The notes: generated by a model from the letters alone, not told the origin. DNA of 64,000 nt from Bradyrhizobium nitroreducens (GCF_002776695.1 NZ_LFJC01000003.1:3548076-3612075); one strand, 5' to 3'; shown: positions 17,589 to 27,165, counted from the stretch's first letter. Program-made: numbers and translations.

Positions 17589-18950
17589 TCACCATGCGTA
17601 ACGCAGCGTGGCCCTGCCGGTGTAGGAGCGTAGCAGGTCCGACACCTCGCTGTCGAAATTGGCCGTGGCGGACCAGCCGTTCAGGTCGCGCAGCTCGATC
17701 GCAACGCCTGCCAGCGCTGCATTTGGCGCCAATGCGGCGTTGCCCGCGACCAGTGCCTGACCCGGCAAGGCCTGGAACGCCGCCGGAATCGACTGTCCCG
17801 CGCTGAAATCATGCGCCCAGGCGAGCCGCCCGCGCAGGCCCATCATGCCGCCGAACAGCGCTACGGACGTGCTCATGCGCAAACCGAGCTCGGTGCGGCT
17901 GTCGGTGAAGCTGGTGCTGGCGGGCGCCGTCGCGGACCTGTCGGCCATCGGGGCCGGCTGCGCGGCATTTGAGGGCAGGTGGAAGCTGGTGATCTGCGCG
18001 GCCGCATAGGGCGTGATGCCGAGCCAGCGCGTGGCCACGCGATAACCGCCCTCGAGGCGGCCGGAATAGGCGTTGGCGTTGACCACTGCGTTGAGCGGGT
18101 CCGTGCCCGCCGGCGTGACCTGATAGTCGCCGGTGATGGCCTGCCAGCCATAGGCGAGCCCAGTCGTGACATAGGCCGACCCGACCGCGTGCCTGACGAA
18201 GCCGCCGGCCTGGAAGAGGTCGGAGCGGCCGCTCGAGAAATTGCTGGCAAAGCCGGTGTTGCCGCCGGCGAGAGCAAAGCCCATGCGTGTCTGCGGCGAA
18301 AGAGAATAATCGGCCCCGGCCACGGTGCCGAAACTCCGGCTGGTCGATCCGTTGCCGCCGCTCGACACCTGCGAACCGCCAAAGCCGGCCGCCCAGACGC
18401 TCCAATGTGGTGCCGCCGGCGAGGGCTTGCCGTAGATCGCCCCATAGGCCTCGCGTCCGATGCCGCCATGCGTCCGCTCGTTGCCGATATCGGCGTAGGC
18501 CGTGAGTTCTGCGTCGATCCCGGCGGGCCCAACGCCGCGCCCGTCAATGGCGGGGTCGAGCAGGGTCTGCGCGAACTGCCTCATCGCAAGAAACGTCGCC
18601 TGGGCCGTCTCGGCCTGCGGGATGCGATCGCCGCCGCCGAAGGCTTGCTGCATACCGAAGCGGGCCGCGCCGGCAAAGCCGGGCGGCTCGCCATTCCAGC
18701 CATAGGCCGCCTGCATGCCGCCGCCGCCATTGCCGAACGATGCGCCTGGGAATGCTGCCGGCGGCGGGCCGCCAAACGCCGTGCCTGAGAAATTGTTGTA
18801 GCCCGGCGCATTCGAATTGCCGGGCCCCAACCCTGGCGCACCCGCAAACGCGCCGAACTCGCGCATGGTTTGCGCTACGGCCGGCTTCGGCAGCAGCAGG
18901 CCAGCTGCCAACAGCAGCAGCGCCAGACGGACACGCACGTCCGTGCTCAC
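17589..18950 (-). CDS. Autotransporter beta-domain protein with short Gly-rich passenger
   Basis: A 453-residue exported protein: signal peptide MSTDVRVRLALLLLAAGLLLPKPAVA|Q, then a Gly/Pro/Phe/Asn-rich segment (residues about 30-110). The rest resembles the autotransporter beta-barrel (HWSVWAAGFGGSQ, GADYSLSPQTRMGFALAGGN, GLAYGWQAITGDY) and ends in RATLRYAW, with the C-terminal aromatic expected for outer-membrane insertion. The usual long beta-helical passenger is missing. The GTG at 18950 is chosen because it gives an ideal signal peptide. The gene is monocistronic, between a TRAP operon and an acyl-CoA synthetase gene. Confidence 0.85.
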   Translation of the reverse strand: MSTDVRVRLALLLLAAGLLLPKPAVAQTMREFGAFAGAPGLGPGNSNAPGYNNFSGTAFGGPPPAAFPGASFGNGGGGMQAAYGWNGEPPGFAGAARFGMQQAFGGGDRIPQAETAQATFLAMRQFAQTLLDPAIDGRGVGPAGIDAELTAYADIGNERTHGGIGREAYGAIYGKPSPAAPHWSVWAAGFGGSQVSSGGNGSTSRSFGTVAGADYSLSPQTRMGFALAGGNTGFASNFSSGRSDLFQAGGFVRHAVGSAYVTTGLAYGWQAITGDYQVTPAGTDPLNAVVNANAYSGRLEGGYRVATRWLGITPYAAAQITSFHLPSNAAQPAPMADRSATAPASTSFTDSRTELGLRMSTSVALFGGMMGLRGRLAWAHDFSAGQSIPAAFQALPGQALVAGNAALAPNAALAGVAIELRDLNGWSATANFDSEVSDLLRSYTGRATLRYAW

Positions 18951-19188
18951 GACACCAACCGCATGAAGCGCCCCAACCGCGCCGGTCGCCAGCCGCGCAG
19001 CCCGCGCGGCGAATCTTCTGGAATCAGCGAATCCGGTGAGGTGGAATCGTAAATGCGTCTCTAAGGTTTTCCAATCTTTTCCTGACGTGTCGCGATGTCG
19101 TCGAAGGCGCGCAAACGATGTCCGGCGATGCGACGCATGTCGCGAATACGCAGTCTATGTTTCCAAATGTGTCTGCGGCCCGGCAGGC

Positions 19189-20838
19189 TCAGGCCGTGAT
19201 CGCCTTCGCCGATCCGACCTCGCTGCGCAGCAGGAATTTCTGGATCTTGCCGGTCGAGGTCTTCGGGATCGGTCCGAACACGACGGCCTTCGGCGTCTTG
19301 AAGCCCGACATGTGGCTGCGGCAGAAGGCGATGATGTCGGCTTCGCTGGCGCTGGCGCCGTCCTTCAGCTCGACGAAGGCGCAAGGCACTTCACCCCATT
19401 TCGGATCGGGTTTTGCGACCACTGCGGCAAACAGCACGGCCGGGTGCTTGTAGAGAATGTCCTCGACCTCGACGGAGGAGATGTTCTCGCCGCCGGAGAT
19501 GATGATGTCCTTGGAGCGGTCCTTGATGATGACGTAGCCGTGCTCGTCGAGCACGCCGAGATCGCCGGTGTGAAACCAGCCGCCTTCGAACGCTTCCGTG
19601 GTCGCCTTCTCGTTCTTGAGATAGCCTTTCATCACGATGTTGCCGCGGAACATGACCTCGCCGATGGTCTCGCCATCGCGCGGCACCTCCTGCATGGTCT
19701 GCGGATCGATGACGGTAACGCGTTCCTGGAGCGGGTAGGGCACGCCCTGCCGGCGTTTCATGCGCGCGCGCTCCGCAGGCGGAAGCTCGTCCCAGCCCGG
19801 CTGCTCGGCGCAGACGGAGGCGGGGCCGTAGACCTCGGTCAGGCCGTAGACATGAGTCAGCTTGATGCCGATGCTTTCGGCGCCTTCCAGCACGGCGACC
19901 GGCGGCGCGGCACCGGCGATCAGGCCGACGACGCGGCGCGCGGCTTTGCCTTTGGGCGCATCGGGGGCGTTGATCAGCACGTTATACACGATCGGCGCGC
20001 CGCACATGTGGGTGACACCGTGTTGCTTGATCAGGTCGAAGATCTTCGTCGGCTCGACCTTGCGCAGGCAGACATTGATGCCGGCCGATGCCGCGATGGT
20101 CCACGGAAAGCACCAGCCGTTGCAGTGGAACATCGGCAGCGTCCAGAGATAGACCGGATGCTGGCCGAGATTGCCGGCGAGGATGTTGCTGACGGCGTTG
20201 AGGTACGCGCCGCGATGATGGGTGACGACGCCCTTGGGATTTCCCGTCGTGCCCGAGGTGTAGCTCAGCGCGATCGCATCCCATTCGTCCTTCGGCGGGA
20301 TCGCCGCGAAGGATGGGTCGCCTTGCGCGACGGCCGCTTCATATTCGATCTCGCCGATCCGGCTGCCGCCCTTGAACGATGCGTCGTCGACGTCGACCAC
20401 GAACGGCCTCGGGCCCTTCATCTGCGCCAGCGCGTCTGTGACGACACCCGAAAACTCGGGATCGACCAGGATGATTTTCGCGCCGCCGTGGTCGAGCTGG
20501 AATGCGATCGAGGGCGCATCGAGGCGGATGTTCAGCGCGTTGAGCACGGCGCCGGTCATCGGCACGGCGAAGTGCGCCTCGTTCATCGCCGGAATGTTCG
20601 GCAGCATCGCCGCGACCGTGTCGCCGACGCCGATGCCCTTGCCGGCGAGCCAGGACGCAAAACGCCTGCAGCGCTCATGGGTCTGCGCCCAGGTGAAGCT
20701 GCGGCCCTCATAGACCGTGCTGACGTGATCGGGATAAACGGCGGCGCTGCGCGCGAGAAAGCTCAGCGGGCTCAGCGGCACGTAATTGGCGGGCGTCTTG
20801 TCGAGACCGATATCGTACTGGTTCTGCCGCTCACTCAT
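19189..20838 (-). CDS. Acyl-CoA synthetase (AMP-forming fatty acid/organic acid-CoA ligase)
   Basis: A 549-residue ANL-superfamily ligase that activates a carboxylic acid to its CoA thioester by way of an acyl-adenylate. Motifs: YTSGTTGNPKGV (phosphate loop), YGLTEVYGP, GWFHTGDLG, KDIIISGGENISS and the catalytic lysine in TSTGKIQKF. It resembles medium-chain and methylmercaptopropionate-type ligases of proteobacteria, but the substrate is uncertain. The ATG at 20838 has GGAGGG five bases upstream, so the GTG at 20844 is rejected. It follows the DctQM gene by 22 bp on the same strand, so the acid imported by that TRAP system may be its substrate. Confidence 0.9.
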   Translation of the reverse strand: MSERQNQYDIGLDKTPANYVPLSPLSFLARSAAVYPDHVSTVYEGRSFTWAQTHERCRRFASWLAGKGIGVGDTVAAMLPNIPAMNEAHFAVPMTGAVLNALNIRLDAPSIAFQLDHGGAKIILVDPEFSGVVTDALAQMKGPRPFVVDVDDASFKGGSRIGEIEYEAAVAQGDPSFAAIPPKDEWDAIALSYTSGTTGNPKGVVTHHRGAYLNAVSNILAGNLGQHPVYLWTLPMFHCNGWCFPWTIAASAGINVCLRKVEPTKIFDLIKQHGVTHMCGAPIVYNVLINAPDAPKGKAARRVVGLIAGAAPPVAVLEGAESIGIKLTHVYGLTEVYGPASVCAEQPGWDELPPAERARMKRRQGVPYPLQERVTVIDPQTMQEVPRDGETIGEVMFRGNIVMKGYLKNEKATTEAFEGGWFHTGDLGVLDEHGYVIIKDRSKDIIISGGENISSVEVEDILYKHPAVLFAAVVAKPDPKWGEVPCAFVELKDGASASEADIIAFCRSHMSGFKTPKAVVFGPIPKTSTGKIQKFLLRSEVGSAKAITA

Positions 20839-20860
20839 CGACACCCTCCGTCAAAACGCC

Positions 20861-22750
20861 TCAAAGGAATCCAATCGAGATCCAGGGGAAGATCGCGACG
20901 ACAATCAATCCCACCAGCAGCGCCAGCAGATAGCCCCAGATCGGCTTGATGCCTTCTGCCGGATCGACGCGTCCGATGGCGCAGGCGGCATAATAGCCGA
21001 CGCCGAAGGGCGGGGCGAATAGTCCGATGCCCATGGCGAGGATGATCACCATCGCATAGTGCACCTCGTGCACGCCGACGGCCCGGGCGATCGGAAACAG
21101 CAGCGGTCCGAACAGCACGATTGCCGGAATGCCCTCCAGCACGCTGCCGAGAATGGTGAAGGCCAGGATCGAGACGGCGATGAAGGTCGCAGCTCCCCCG
21201 GGCAGTCCGGTCATGGCCGCCGCAAGCGAGCGCGAGAAGCCGGATTGGGTCAGGCCCCAGGCCATGCCGGTCGCGGTGCCGATGATCAGCAGGATGGCTC
21301 CCGACAGCGCCGCAGTCTCGACCAGCATCGGAAACAGCCGCCGCCAGTCGAAGCGGCGGTAGACGAGCAGGCCGACCAGGGCGCCATAGACGATGCCGAT
21401 GGTGGACACTTCGGTGGCGGTGGCGATGCCTTCGACGACGGCGTAGCGGATCACGAAAGGCAGTGCGAGCGCGGGCAGGGCGACGATGAAGGTCTTGCCG
21501 ATCTCACCACCCGTGGCGCGGCGGACGTGGCTCATGTCCTCGTGGCGGTAGCGCCACCACACCAGCATGCAGAGCGTAATTGCGAGCACGACGCCGGGTA
21601 GCAAGCCGCCGGTGAAGAGGGCGGCGATCGACACGCCGGTGACCGAGCCGATCGTGATCAGCACGAGGCTCGGCGGAATGGTCTCGGTCTGGGCGCCGGT
21701 GGCCGCCAGAAGCGCGACGAGATCGCCGGGCTTGGCGCCGCGCTGCTTCATCTCCGGAAACAGCACCGGCGCGACGGCCGCCATGTCGGCGGCCTTGGCG
21801 CCTGATATGCCCGAGACCAGGTACATGGCGCCGACCAGCACGTAGTTCAGGCCGCCGCGGACATGGCCGAGCAGGCTCGCCAGGAACGCCACCATGGCCC
21901 GCGCCATGCCGGTCATCTCGATCAGCAGGCCCAGGAATACGAACAGCGGCACCGAAAGCAGGATGAGGTGGCTCATGCCCTCGTCCATCCGCCCGACCAG
22001 CACCATCACGGGCGTCCGCGTGGTCAATGCGAGATAGCCGAAGATCGCAAGGCCAAAGCCGAACGCAATGGGAACGCCGGCAAACACACAGAACCCTGCG
22101 ACGCCGACGAAGAAGATGACGAGGTTGAGATTGCCGAGCGGCCGCAGCGAAGGCTCCGCCAGCCAGAACAGGCCGATGATGACGGCAACGCTGACGATAG
22201 CGGCCGCGACCATCCGCCAATGGGCCGCCCGCAGCAGCCGCAGCAAGGCGAAGGCCGCCATCAGGCCGATGCCGGCCGGCAGCGCGGCGGCGCGCCACAT
22301 GTTGGAAATCTGGAGCGCCGGGGTCGTGATGTAGCTTTCCTCGTAGGCGTAGTCGCAGGCCGGCCAGACGATCAGGATCAGAAACGCCAGGGCCGCAGAG
22401 GTCGCGACCAGATCGAGATAGGCCCGCATGGCCGGCCGCGCGCTGGCGACGACCGCGGTCATGCGCATGTGCTCGGAGCGGCGGAACGCGACCGCCGCGC
22501 CCAGCATGGCAAGCCACAGGAACAGGATCGAGGCGAGCTCGTCCGACCAGATCAGCGGCCGGTGCAGGCCGTAGCGTGCGACCACGCCGGCAAACAGGAT
22601 CACGATCTCGGCGACGACCAGGATTGCCGCCGGGATTTCGACGGCAAGACCGAGCATGCGCTCGAGCGAAGCCAGCAGCGAAGGTCGGCGAGGGGACTGA
22701 AACGCCACCTCGCCCACCACTGCGGTCACCTCGACCTCGACATGAGCCAT
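20861..22750 (-). CDS. TRAP transporter fused permease (DctQ-DctM fusion)
   Basis: A 629-residue membrane protein joining both TRAP subunits. Residues 1 to about 185 form the four-helix DctQ part (LIWSDELASILFLWLAMLGAAVAFRRSEHMRM). Residues about 200-629 form the DctM channel (GVPIAFGFGLAIFGY, SGISGAKAADMAAVAPVLFPEM, PPSLVLITIGSVTG, GLFAPPFGVGYYAACAIG). Fusions of this kind are common among TRAP systems. It lies 30 bp downstream of the binding-protein gene and 22 bp upstream of the acyl-CoA synthetase gene, as part of one operon. Confidence 0.92.
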   Translation of the reverse strand: MAHVEVEVTAVVGEVAFQSPRRPSLLASLERMLGLAVEIPAAILVVAEIVILFAGVVARYGLHRPLIWSDELASILFLWLAMLGAAVAFRRSEHMRMTAVVASARPAMRAYLDLVATSAALAFLILIVWPACDYAYEESYITTPALQISNMWRAAALPAGIGLMAAFALLRLLRAAHWRMVAAAIVSVAVIIGLFWLAEPSLRPLGNLNLVIFFVGVAGFCVFAGVPIAFGFGLAIFGYLALTTRTPVMVLVGRMDEGMSHLILLSVPLFVFLGLLIEMTGMARAMVAFLASLLGHVRGGLNYVLVGAMYLVSGISGAKAADMAAVAPVLFPEMKQRGAKPGDLVALLAATGAQTETIPPSLVLITIGSVTGVSIAALFTGGLLPGVVLAITLCMLVWWRYRHEDMSHVRRATGGEIGKTFIVALPALALPFVIRYAVVEGIATATEVSTIGIVYGALVGLLVYRRFDWRRLFPMLVETAALSGAILLIIGTATGMAWGLTQSGFSRSLAAAMTGLPGGAATFIAVSILAFTILGSVLEGIPAIVLFGPLLFPIARAVGVHEVHYAMVIILAMGIGLFAPPFGVGYYAACAIGRVDPAEGIKPIWGYLLALLVGLIVVAIFPWISIGFL

Positions 22751-22780
22751 CCTGATACGAACCTCGACGGCCCCGACACG

Positions 22781-23812
22781 TTACGACAGCTTGCCGACGG
22801 CCTTTTCCAGGAGGTCCCAGGCCTGGTCGCCATACTTGCCCTTCCACTCGGCGTAGAAGCCGGCGGTGCGCAGCTTGTCGCGGAACGGCGCCACGGCCGG
22901 CTGATTGAAGGTCAGGCCCTTGGTCGCCAGCTCCTGCTGCAGATTGGCGTTGAGCTTGGCCGTGTCCTCACGCTCCTTGACGGCAGCGGCATTGATGTTC
23001 TTGGCGACGATGGTGCGCACGTCCTGAGGCAGCTTTTCCCAGGCTCGGCGGTTGGCCAGGAACCAGAAGCCATCCCACATGTGGTTGGTCAGCGAGCAGT
23101 ATTTCTGCACCTCGTACAGCTTGGCGGTCGAGATGATCGCCAGCGGGTTCTCCTGGCCTTCGACGATCTTGGTCTGGAGCGCCGAATAGACCTCGCTGAA
23201 ATTGATCGAGGCGGGCGCGGCGTCGAACGCCTTGAACATCGAGGTCCACAGCGGCGACACCGGCACGCGGATCTTGAAGCCCTTGAGGTCGTCGGGCCCG
23301 GTGATCGGCTTGGTCGAGGACGTGGTCTGGCGGAAGCCGTTGTCCCAAATCTTGTCCATGACCTCGAGGCCGGCCTTCTTGATCTCGCCGCGGACATGGG
23401 CGCCGAGGTCGCCGTCCATGGCCTTCCAGACCGTGTCGTAATCCGGGAACGCGAAGCCGATGCCGTTGATGGACGCCGCCGGCACCAGGGTCGACAGGAT
23501 CAGGCCGGACAGCGTGAAGAACTCGACGCCGCCGGAGCGGATCTGGCTCAGCATGTCGGTGTCGGAACCGAGCTGGTTGTTCGGGAAGATCTGGAGGTCG
23601 AACTTGCCGTTGGTCTCGCTCTTGATCGCCGCCGCCATCTCCTTGGCGCGGACGTTCAGCGGATGGGTATCGGGCAGGTTATTGGCGTATTTGTAGGTGA
23701 ACTCGGCGCTCTGGGCGCGGGCCACATGGGGCGCACTGAGGCCGCCCAGGACCGCGGTCGCGGCGGAGGCCTTGAGAAGCGTGCGTCGGGAAAAGCGCGT
23801 CGAAAAGACCAT
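22781..23812 (-). CDS. TRAP transporter substrate-binding protein with Tat signal (DctP family)
   Basis: A 343-residue DctP-family periplasmic binding protein. The N-terminus MVFSTRFSRRTLLKASAATA carries a twin-arginine motif (SRRTLLK), followed by a hydrophobic core and the cleavage site ARAQ, so it is probably exported folded. The ligand-binding segment is LKGFKIRVPVSPLWTSMFKA, with the arginine of KIRVP at the carboxylate-binding position. It is the first gene of the operon binding protein, DctQM, acyl-CoA synthetase. Confidence 0.92.
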   Translation of the reverse strand: MVFSTRFSRRTLLKASAATAVLGGLSAPHVARAQSAEFTYKYANNLPDTHPLNVRAKEMAAAIKSETNGKFDLQIFPNNQLGSDTDMLSQIRSGGVEFFTLSGLILSTLVPAASINGIGFAFPDYDTVWKAMDGDLGAHVRGEIKKAGLEVMDKIWDNGFRQTTSSTKPITGPDDLKGFKIRVPVSPLWTSMFKAFDAAPASINFSEVYSALQTKIVEGQENPLAIISTAKLYEVQKYCSLTNHMWDGFWFLANRRAWEKLPQDVRTIVAKNINAAAVKEREDTAKLNANLQQELATKGLTFNQPAVAPFRDKLRTAGFYAEWKGKYGDQAWDLLEKAVGKLS

Positions 23813-24528
23813 GGGTCTGCTTCCTCGGAAGGTTTGTTGTTGTTCTGAGATGCAAACCTATACGGACGTCAGGTCAGAAGGTCATCTGCGATCTCGCGAG
23901 GTCTCGCTTATTGCAGCCGGACAAGGTGACGGCAATATCGGCTTTCGGCGAGATGAGCCGGATGCAGAATTTGAAAAACAACCCCATGCACAGTAGCCGT
24001 CAAGTGCGGAGATGACGATCGGTGCGAGCACCGAAAACGGCCGGAAGCGAAGGAATAATGATAGGAGTGTCGCCTAAATATTTGATCTGATTGTATATAA
24101 ATATATTCCATAATATACCTTATGCGAATCGGGTATTGACCCTTTGCCTGATCGTCCTCCACATAAGACCAGCACGAAAATGGAAGTCGCGGTCGTCGAG
24201 TCTGGTGAGCCCTATTCCGGCTCCCGCTCGAGAGCACGACTGCAGGGTTTCATGGTGCCAGAACAGGACGGACAATCCAGAATAGGACGGACAAACAGGA
24301 ACCTCGAAGCTCGAGACGTCCGATGCTGGATCTCGGCGTCGCCATTCGGCGAGGCGGTGGCGTCCAGGTCCGCCCAAGCCGCGTTGAGGCGGGTCAGCTC
24401 AACCTGGAAGTCAACGCGGCGCAGGGCGGCCGTACACGCTATGGCAACGGACCAGATCGAGCCTGCCGTGGAGGTCGATCACCACCCTACTCCCGGCCGC
24501 ATGAGGCAAGGTTAGTGCCGAGGCGTCA
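23813..24528. other. Long noncoding region with AT-rich patch and tandem repeat
   Basis: These 716 bp lie upstream of the second TRAP operon and after the end of the serine hydrolase gene. No frame shows a credible protein. A strikingly AT-rich stretch lies at about 24060-24125, in otherwise GC-rich DNA, and could hold a promoter. A 16-bp tandem direct repeat lies at 24260-24294. Otherwise I see nothing assignable. Confidence 0.5.
24260..24294. repeat. Two tandem 16-bp direct repeats (AGAAyAGGACGGACAA)
   Basis: Copies at 24260-24275 and 24279-24294 differ at one base (C/T), with a 19-bp period. Tandem half-sites of this size and spacing, close to two helical turns, resemble binding sites for an AraC- or response-regulator-type protein. 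They are about 450 bp upstream of the TRAP binding-protein gene, so a role is only a suggestion. Confidence 0.5.
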
Positions 24529-25809
24529 TCAGCTCGATCGCAGGCACCTGCGCACTTCGTCAAACCCGGCATGCGTCAGCCACATCGTTCGACCATCGAC
24601 GGGTTGCGGCCAGGATGAGAATTTGGCCATGACGATCTTGTTCTTGCGATCAACGAACAGATTCTGACCGTGGATGCCCATCGCGAACAATATTTCCGGA
24701 TCGGTGTCGACCGTATACCATCCGCTGCGATAGCTCATGCTTCGGCTGATGGGAGCGAACGATTCACCCCACTGACCGGAGCTCCACGCCTTGCGATCAC
24801 CGCCGGTCGCAAGACCGTGCACGATGTGGTTCGGGAAGATCTGCGCGCTGCCGGAGGATCCGTCGAGGCAAACCACCTGCCCGAGCCGCGCCAGGTCGCG
24901 GGCTGTTGCACAGAGCCCGCCTGCGCTGCGGGCAAAGCCGTCCCAATCCAGGGTGAGCTCGGCATCATCGCTGGCTATCGGAGTCCATAATTTCTCGGAA
25001 AGCAGGTCTTGCACCTTCGCGGAGGTTGCTCTCTCGATGACCCATCCAAGCAGATCGGTGTTTGCGGAATGGTAGGTAAAGCCGCCCCCGCATGGCCAAG
25101 CCGGGCCACCGAGCCGGGAGAAAAAGCTCCGGATATCCGTCTTGGGATCGCCGGGCGGTTCCCATCCGACCGATCGTGCGTAGCTCTTCTCCTGCGTCGC
25201 GTCGAAAAGAACAGCGACGCGCATGTCGAGCAAGTCCCTCGCCCGCGCCGCTGCGTAGGCCGAGTTGGTGACCTCCGGCACATAGGCGGTGATGGGCCTA
25301 TCGAGCCTCATTGCTCCATCCGCCGCCAGGATCTCCGTCAACAGCCCAATGACAGCCTTGGTCGCGGACATCGCGATGTGGTGCGAGTTAGGCTCCATGC
25401 CGTTGCGATAAGCCTCGTAGACAAGCCGCCCGTCGTGCAGCACGATCATGGCGTCGGTCGACGTCGCCGCCAGAAACGGCTCGAGGCCCATGGACGAGCC
25501 ATTGGGTAACCGGAGCGAAAACGCCTCGATGGACTCCGATGAGCTCGGAAACCGGGCTCCTTTGCTACCGGATCGGACGCGTGCTGTTGCGATTTCGGAC
25601 GGGAGGTGATGGAACGCGCGATGATTTTGAGGCGATTGCCTCCAGTTCGACAGGTTCACATCCGGCTGAGGGGCATCGGCTTCCATCGCGATCGTTCTCC
25701 AGTTCGGCGGGGTAGCGGGCACGTGACGCATCACCGTCGCGTCAGCTCGGGTGGACAGTGGAAGAAGGCAACCTCCAGCAGCCGCAGCCAACAATTCACG
25801 CCGGTTCAC
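24529..25809 (-). CDS. NylB-family serine hydrolase (6-aminohexanoate-dimer hydrolase-like)
   Basis: A 426-residue exported beta-lactamase-fold hydrolase. The catalytic SxxK is S148-A-T-K151 (HIAMSATKAVIG), and the tyrosine motif is Y246-H-S-A-N250 (FTYHSANTDLLGWV). From memory, the flanking blocks LSNWRQSPQNHRAF, STDAMIVLHDGRLVYEAYRNG and GIHGQNLF...KFSSWPQP closely parallel NylB. The loop around the NylB Tyr170 is shorter and lacks that Tyr. The N-terminus VNRRELLAAAAGGCLLPLSTRADA looks like a signal, possibly Tat. The GTG at 25809 overlaps the stop of the transporter gene by 4 bp, indicating coupling. Likely acts on a linear amide or ester in the periplasm; the actual substrate is unknown. 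Confidence 0.87.
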   Translation of the reverse strand: MNRRELLAAAAGGCLLPLSTRADATVMRHVPATPPNWRTIAMEADAPQPDVNLSNWRQSPQNHRAFHHLPSEIATARVRSGSKGARFPSSSESIEAFSLRLPNGSSMGLEPFLAATSTDAMIVLHDGRLVYEAYRNGMEPNSHHIAMSATKAVIGLLTEILAADGAMRLDRPITAYVPEVTNSAYAAARARDLLDMRVAVLFDATQEKSYARSVGWEPPGDPKTDIRSFFSRLGGPAWPCGGGFTYHSANTDLLGWVIERATSAKVQDLLSEKLWTPIASDDAELTLDWDGFARSAGGLCATARDLARLGQVVCLDGSSGSAQIFPNHIVHGLATGGDRKAWSSGQWGESFAPISRSMSYRSGWYTVDTDPEILFAMGIHGQNLFVDRKNKIVMAKFSSWPQPVDGRTMWLTHAGFDEVRRCLRSS

Positions 25810-27116
25810 GGGCGCACCTGACTCGCCAGCGCCAAATCGGGCTCGTCTTCTGTGGCTTGTGCGACGAAATGTCGACCGCCCCAGAGCGACAATGCGCTGA
25901 TACCGCCGATGCCCATGAGATAGAGCGCGATCGGCCACGTTGCGCCGGCCCAAGCAAACAGAGCAGCGCTGATTGCAGGGCTGAAACCTCCGATCAATCC
26001 GGAGGCGAAATTGTAGCTGATCGATATTCCGCTATATCTGACCCGCGGGTTGAACAATTCCGCGACGTAGGCCGGAAGCACGGCATAGAGCGCACTCGTA
26101 CCAAACAAGGCCATGCAAACTGCCGCCGTAACGCCCTCGAAAGTGCCGAGGCGGACCAAAGCAAAGAACGGGAAAGCGCCACCAACAGTCATCAGAGCGC
26201 CGAACAGAGCGATCGGTTTGCGTCCGAAGCGATCCGACAGCAAGGCAAAAATTGGAATGATAACCAGCGTAAAGGCCGATCCGACGAGCACGGCATTGAG
26301 CACTGTCTGCCGCGGAATTCCGACCGATTGCACCGCATAGGATACGACGAACAGAGTCTGCACGTAGAATGCGACCACGGTGCTCAGGACTACCCCGGTT
26401 CCGATCAGGATGGCCCGCCAATTCTGACGGAAAACCTCGGTGACCGGCTGCTTCGAGAGCTCGTTGTTTTTGGCAAGAGCGGCGAATTCGGGCGACTCGA
26501 CCAATCCGATTCGCATGATCATGCCGACGATCACGAGAAGCGCGCTGGCGAGAAATGGGATCCGCCAGCCCCAGCTCAGGAAACTATCCTGAGGAAGTGT
26601 CGACAGGAGCGAAAAGGTCCCAGTGGACAAGAACAAGGCGATGGGCGAGCCCATCTGCGTGAACGAGCCGTAGAAGCCTTTTCGGGCGGCAGGTGCATGC
26701 TCCACGGACATCAGCACCGCGCCACCCCACTCCCCGCCAAAGGCAAATCCCTGAACGGTACGAAGGATCACCAGCATGATGGGGGCCAGAATTCCCACTT
26801 GTCCGTAGGTCGGCAGCAAACCGATCAAGAAGGTCGAGACGCCCATCGTCATCAGCGTGAAGACGAGCATCGACTTCCGGCCGATGCGATCGCCGAAATG
26901 GCCGCAGACCATTCCACCCAAAGGGCGCATGATGGCGCCGATGGCGAAGGTCGCGAACGACAGCAGCGTACCCACAACCGGATCGTAGGTCGGAAAGAAC
27001 AGCGTGTTAAATGCGATCGCCGCCGCAGTCGCATAGATGTAGAAATCGTAGAGTTCGATGCATGTCCCGATCAGGCTGGCAAAGGCGGACCGCCGTGCGA
27101 TGTTGGTTGACGCCAT
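25806..27116 (-). CDS. MFS transporter, metabolite:H+ symporter (MHS) family
   Basis: A 436-residue, 12-helix major facilitator of the MHS group (ShiA/KgtP/ProP-like). The N-terminus RRSAFASLIGTCIELYDFYIYATAAA is typical. The loop 2-3 signature is GHFGDRIGRKSMLV and the equivalent in the second half is SDRFGRKPIALFG. Substrates of the group are small organic acids or zwitterions taken up with protons. It is the third gene of the amide operon, 49 bp after the amidase gene and overlapping the NylB-like gene, so it probably imports the substrate or product. Confidence 0.9.
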   Translation of the reverse strand: MASTNIARRSAFASLIGTCIELYDFYIYATAAAIAFNTLFFPTYDPVVGTLLSFATFAIGAIMRPLGGMVCGHFGDRIGRKSMLVFTLMTMGVSTFLIGLLPTYGQVGILAPIMLVILRTVQGFAFGGEWGGAVLMSVEHAPAARKGFYGSFTQMGSPIALFLSTGTFSLLSTLPQDSFLSWGWRIPFLASALLVIVGMIMRIGLVESPEFAALAKNNELSKQPVTEVFRQNWRAILIGTGVVLSTVVAFYVQTLFVVSYAVQSVGIPRQTVLNAVLVGSAFTLVIIPIFALLSDRFGRKPIALFGALMTVGGAFPFFALVRLGTFEGVTAAVCMALFGTSALYAVLPAYVAELFNPRVRYSGISISYNFASGLIGGFSPAISAALFAWAGATWPIALYLMGIGGISALSLWGGRHFVAQATEDEPDLALASQVRP

Positions 27117-27165
27117 GGTGAATATCCCCCTCTTTCAAAAGCCCCGAACCGTTTGCCCGGAACAC

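Noticed and set aside
19036..20949. Long + strand reading frame of 637 residues
   Set aside because: It is antisense to the acyl-CoA synthetase and is His/Asp/Arg-rich, as expected from GC-rich shadow frames.
21863..23848. Long + strand frame of 661 residues
   Set aside because: It is antisense to the DctQM and DctP genes, with no recognisable domain.
25758..27110. Long + strand frame of 450 residues
   Set aside because: It is antisense to the MHS transporter and has no membrane or domain pattern.
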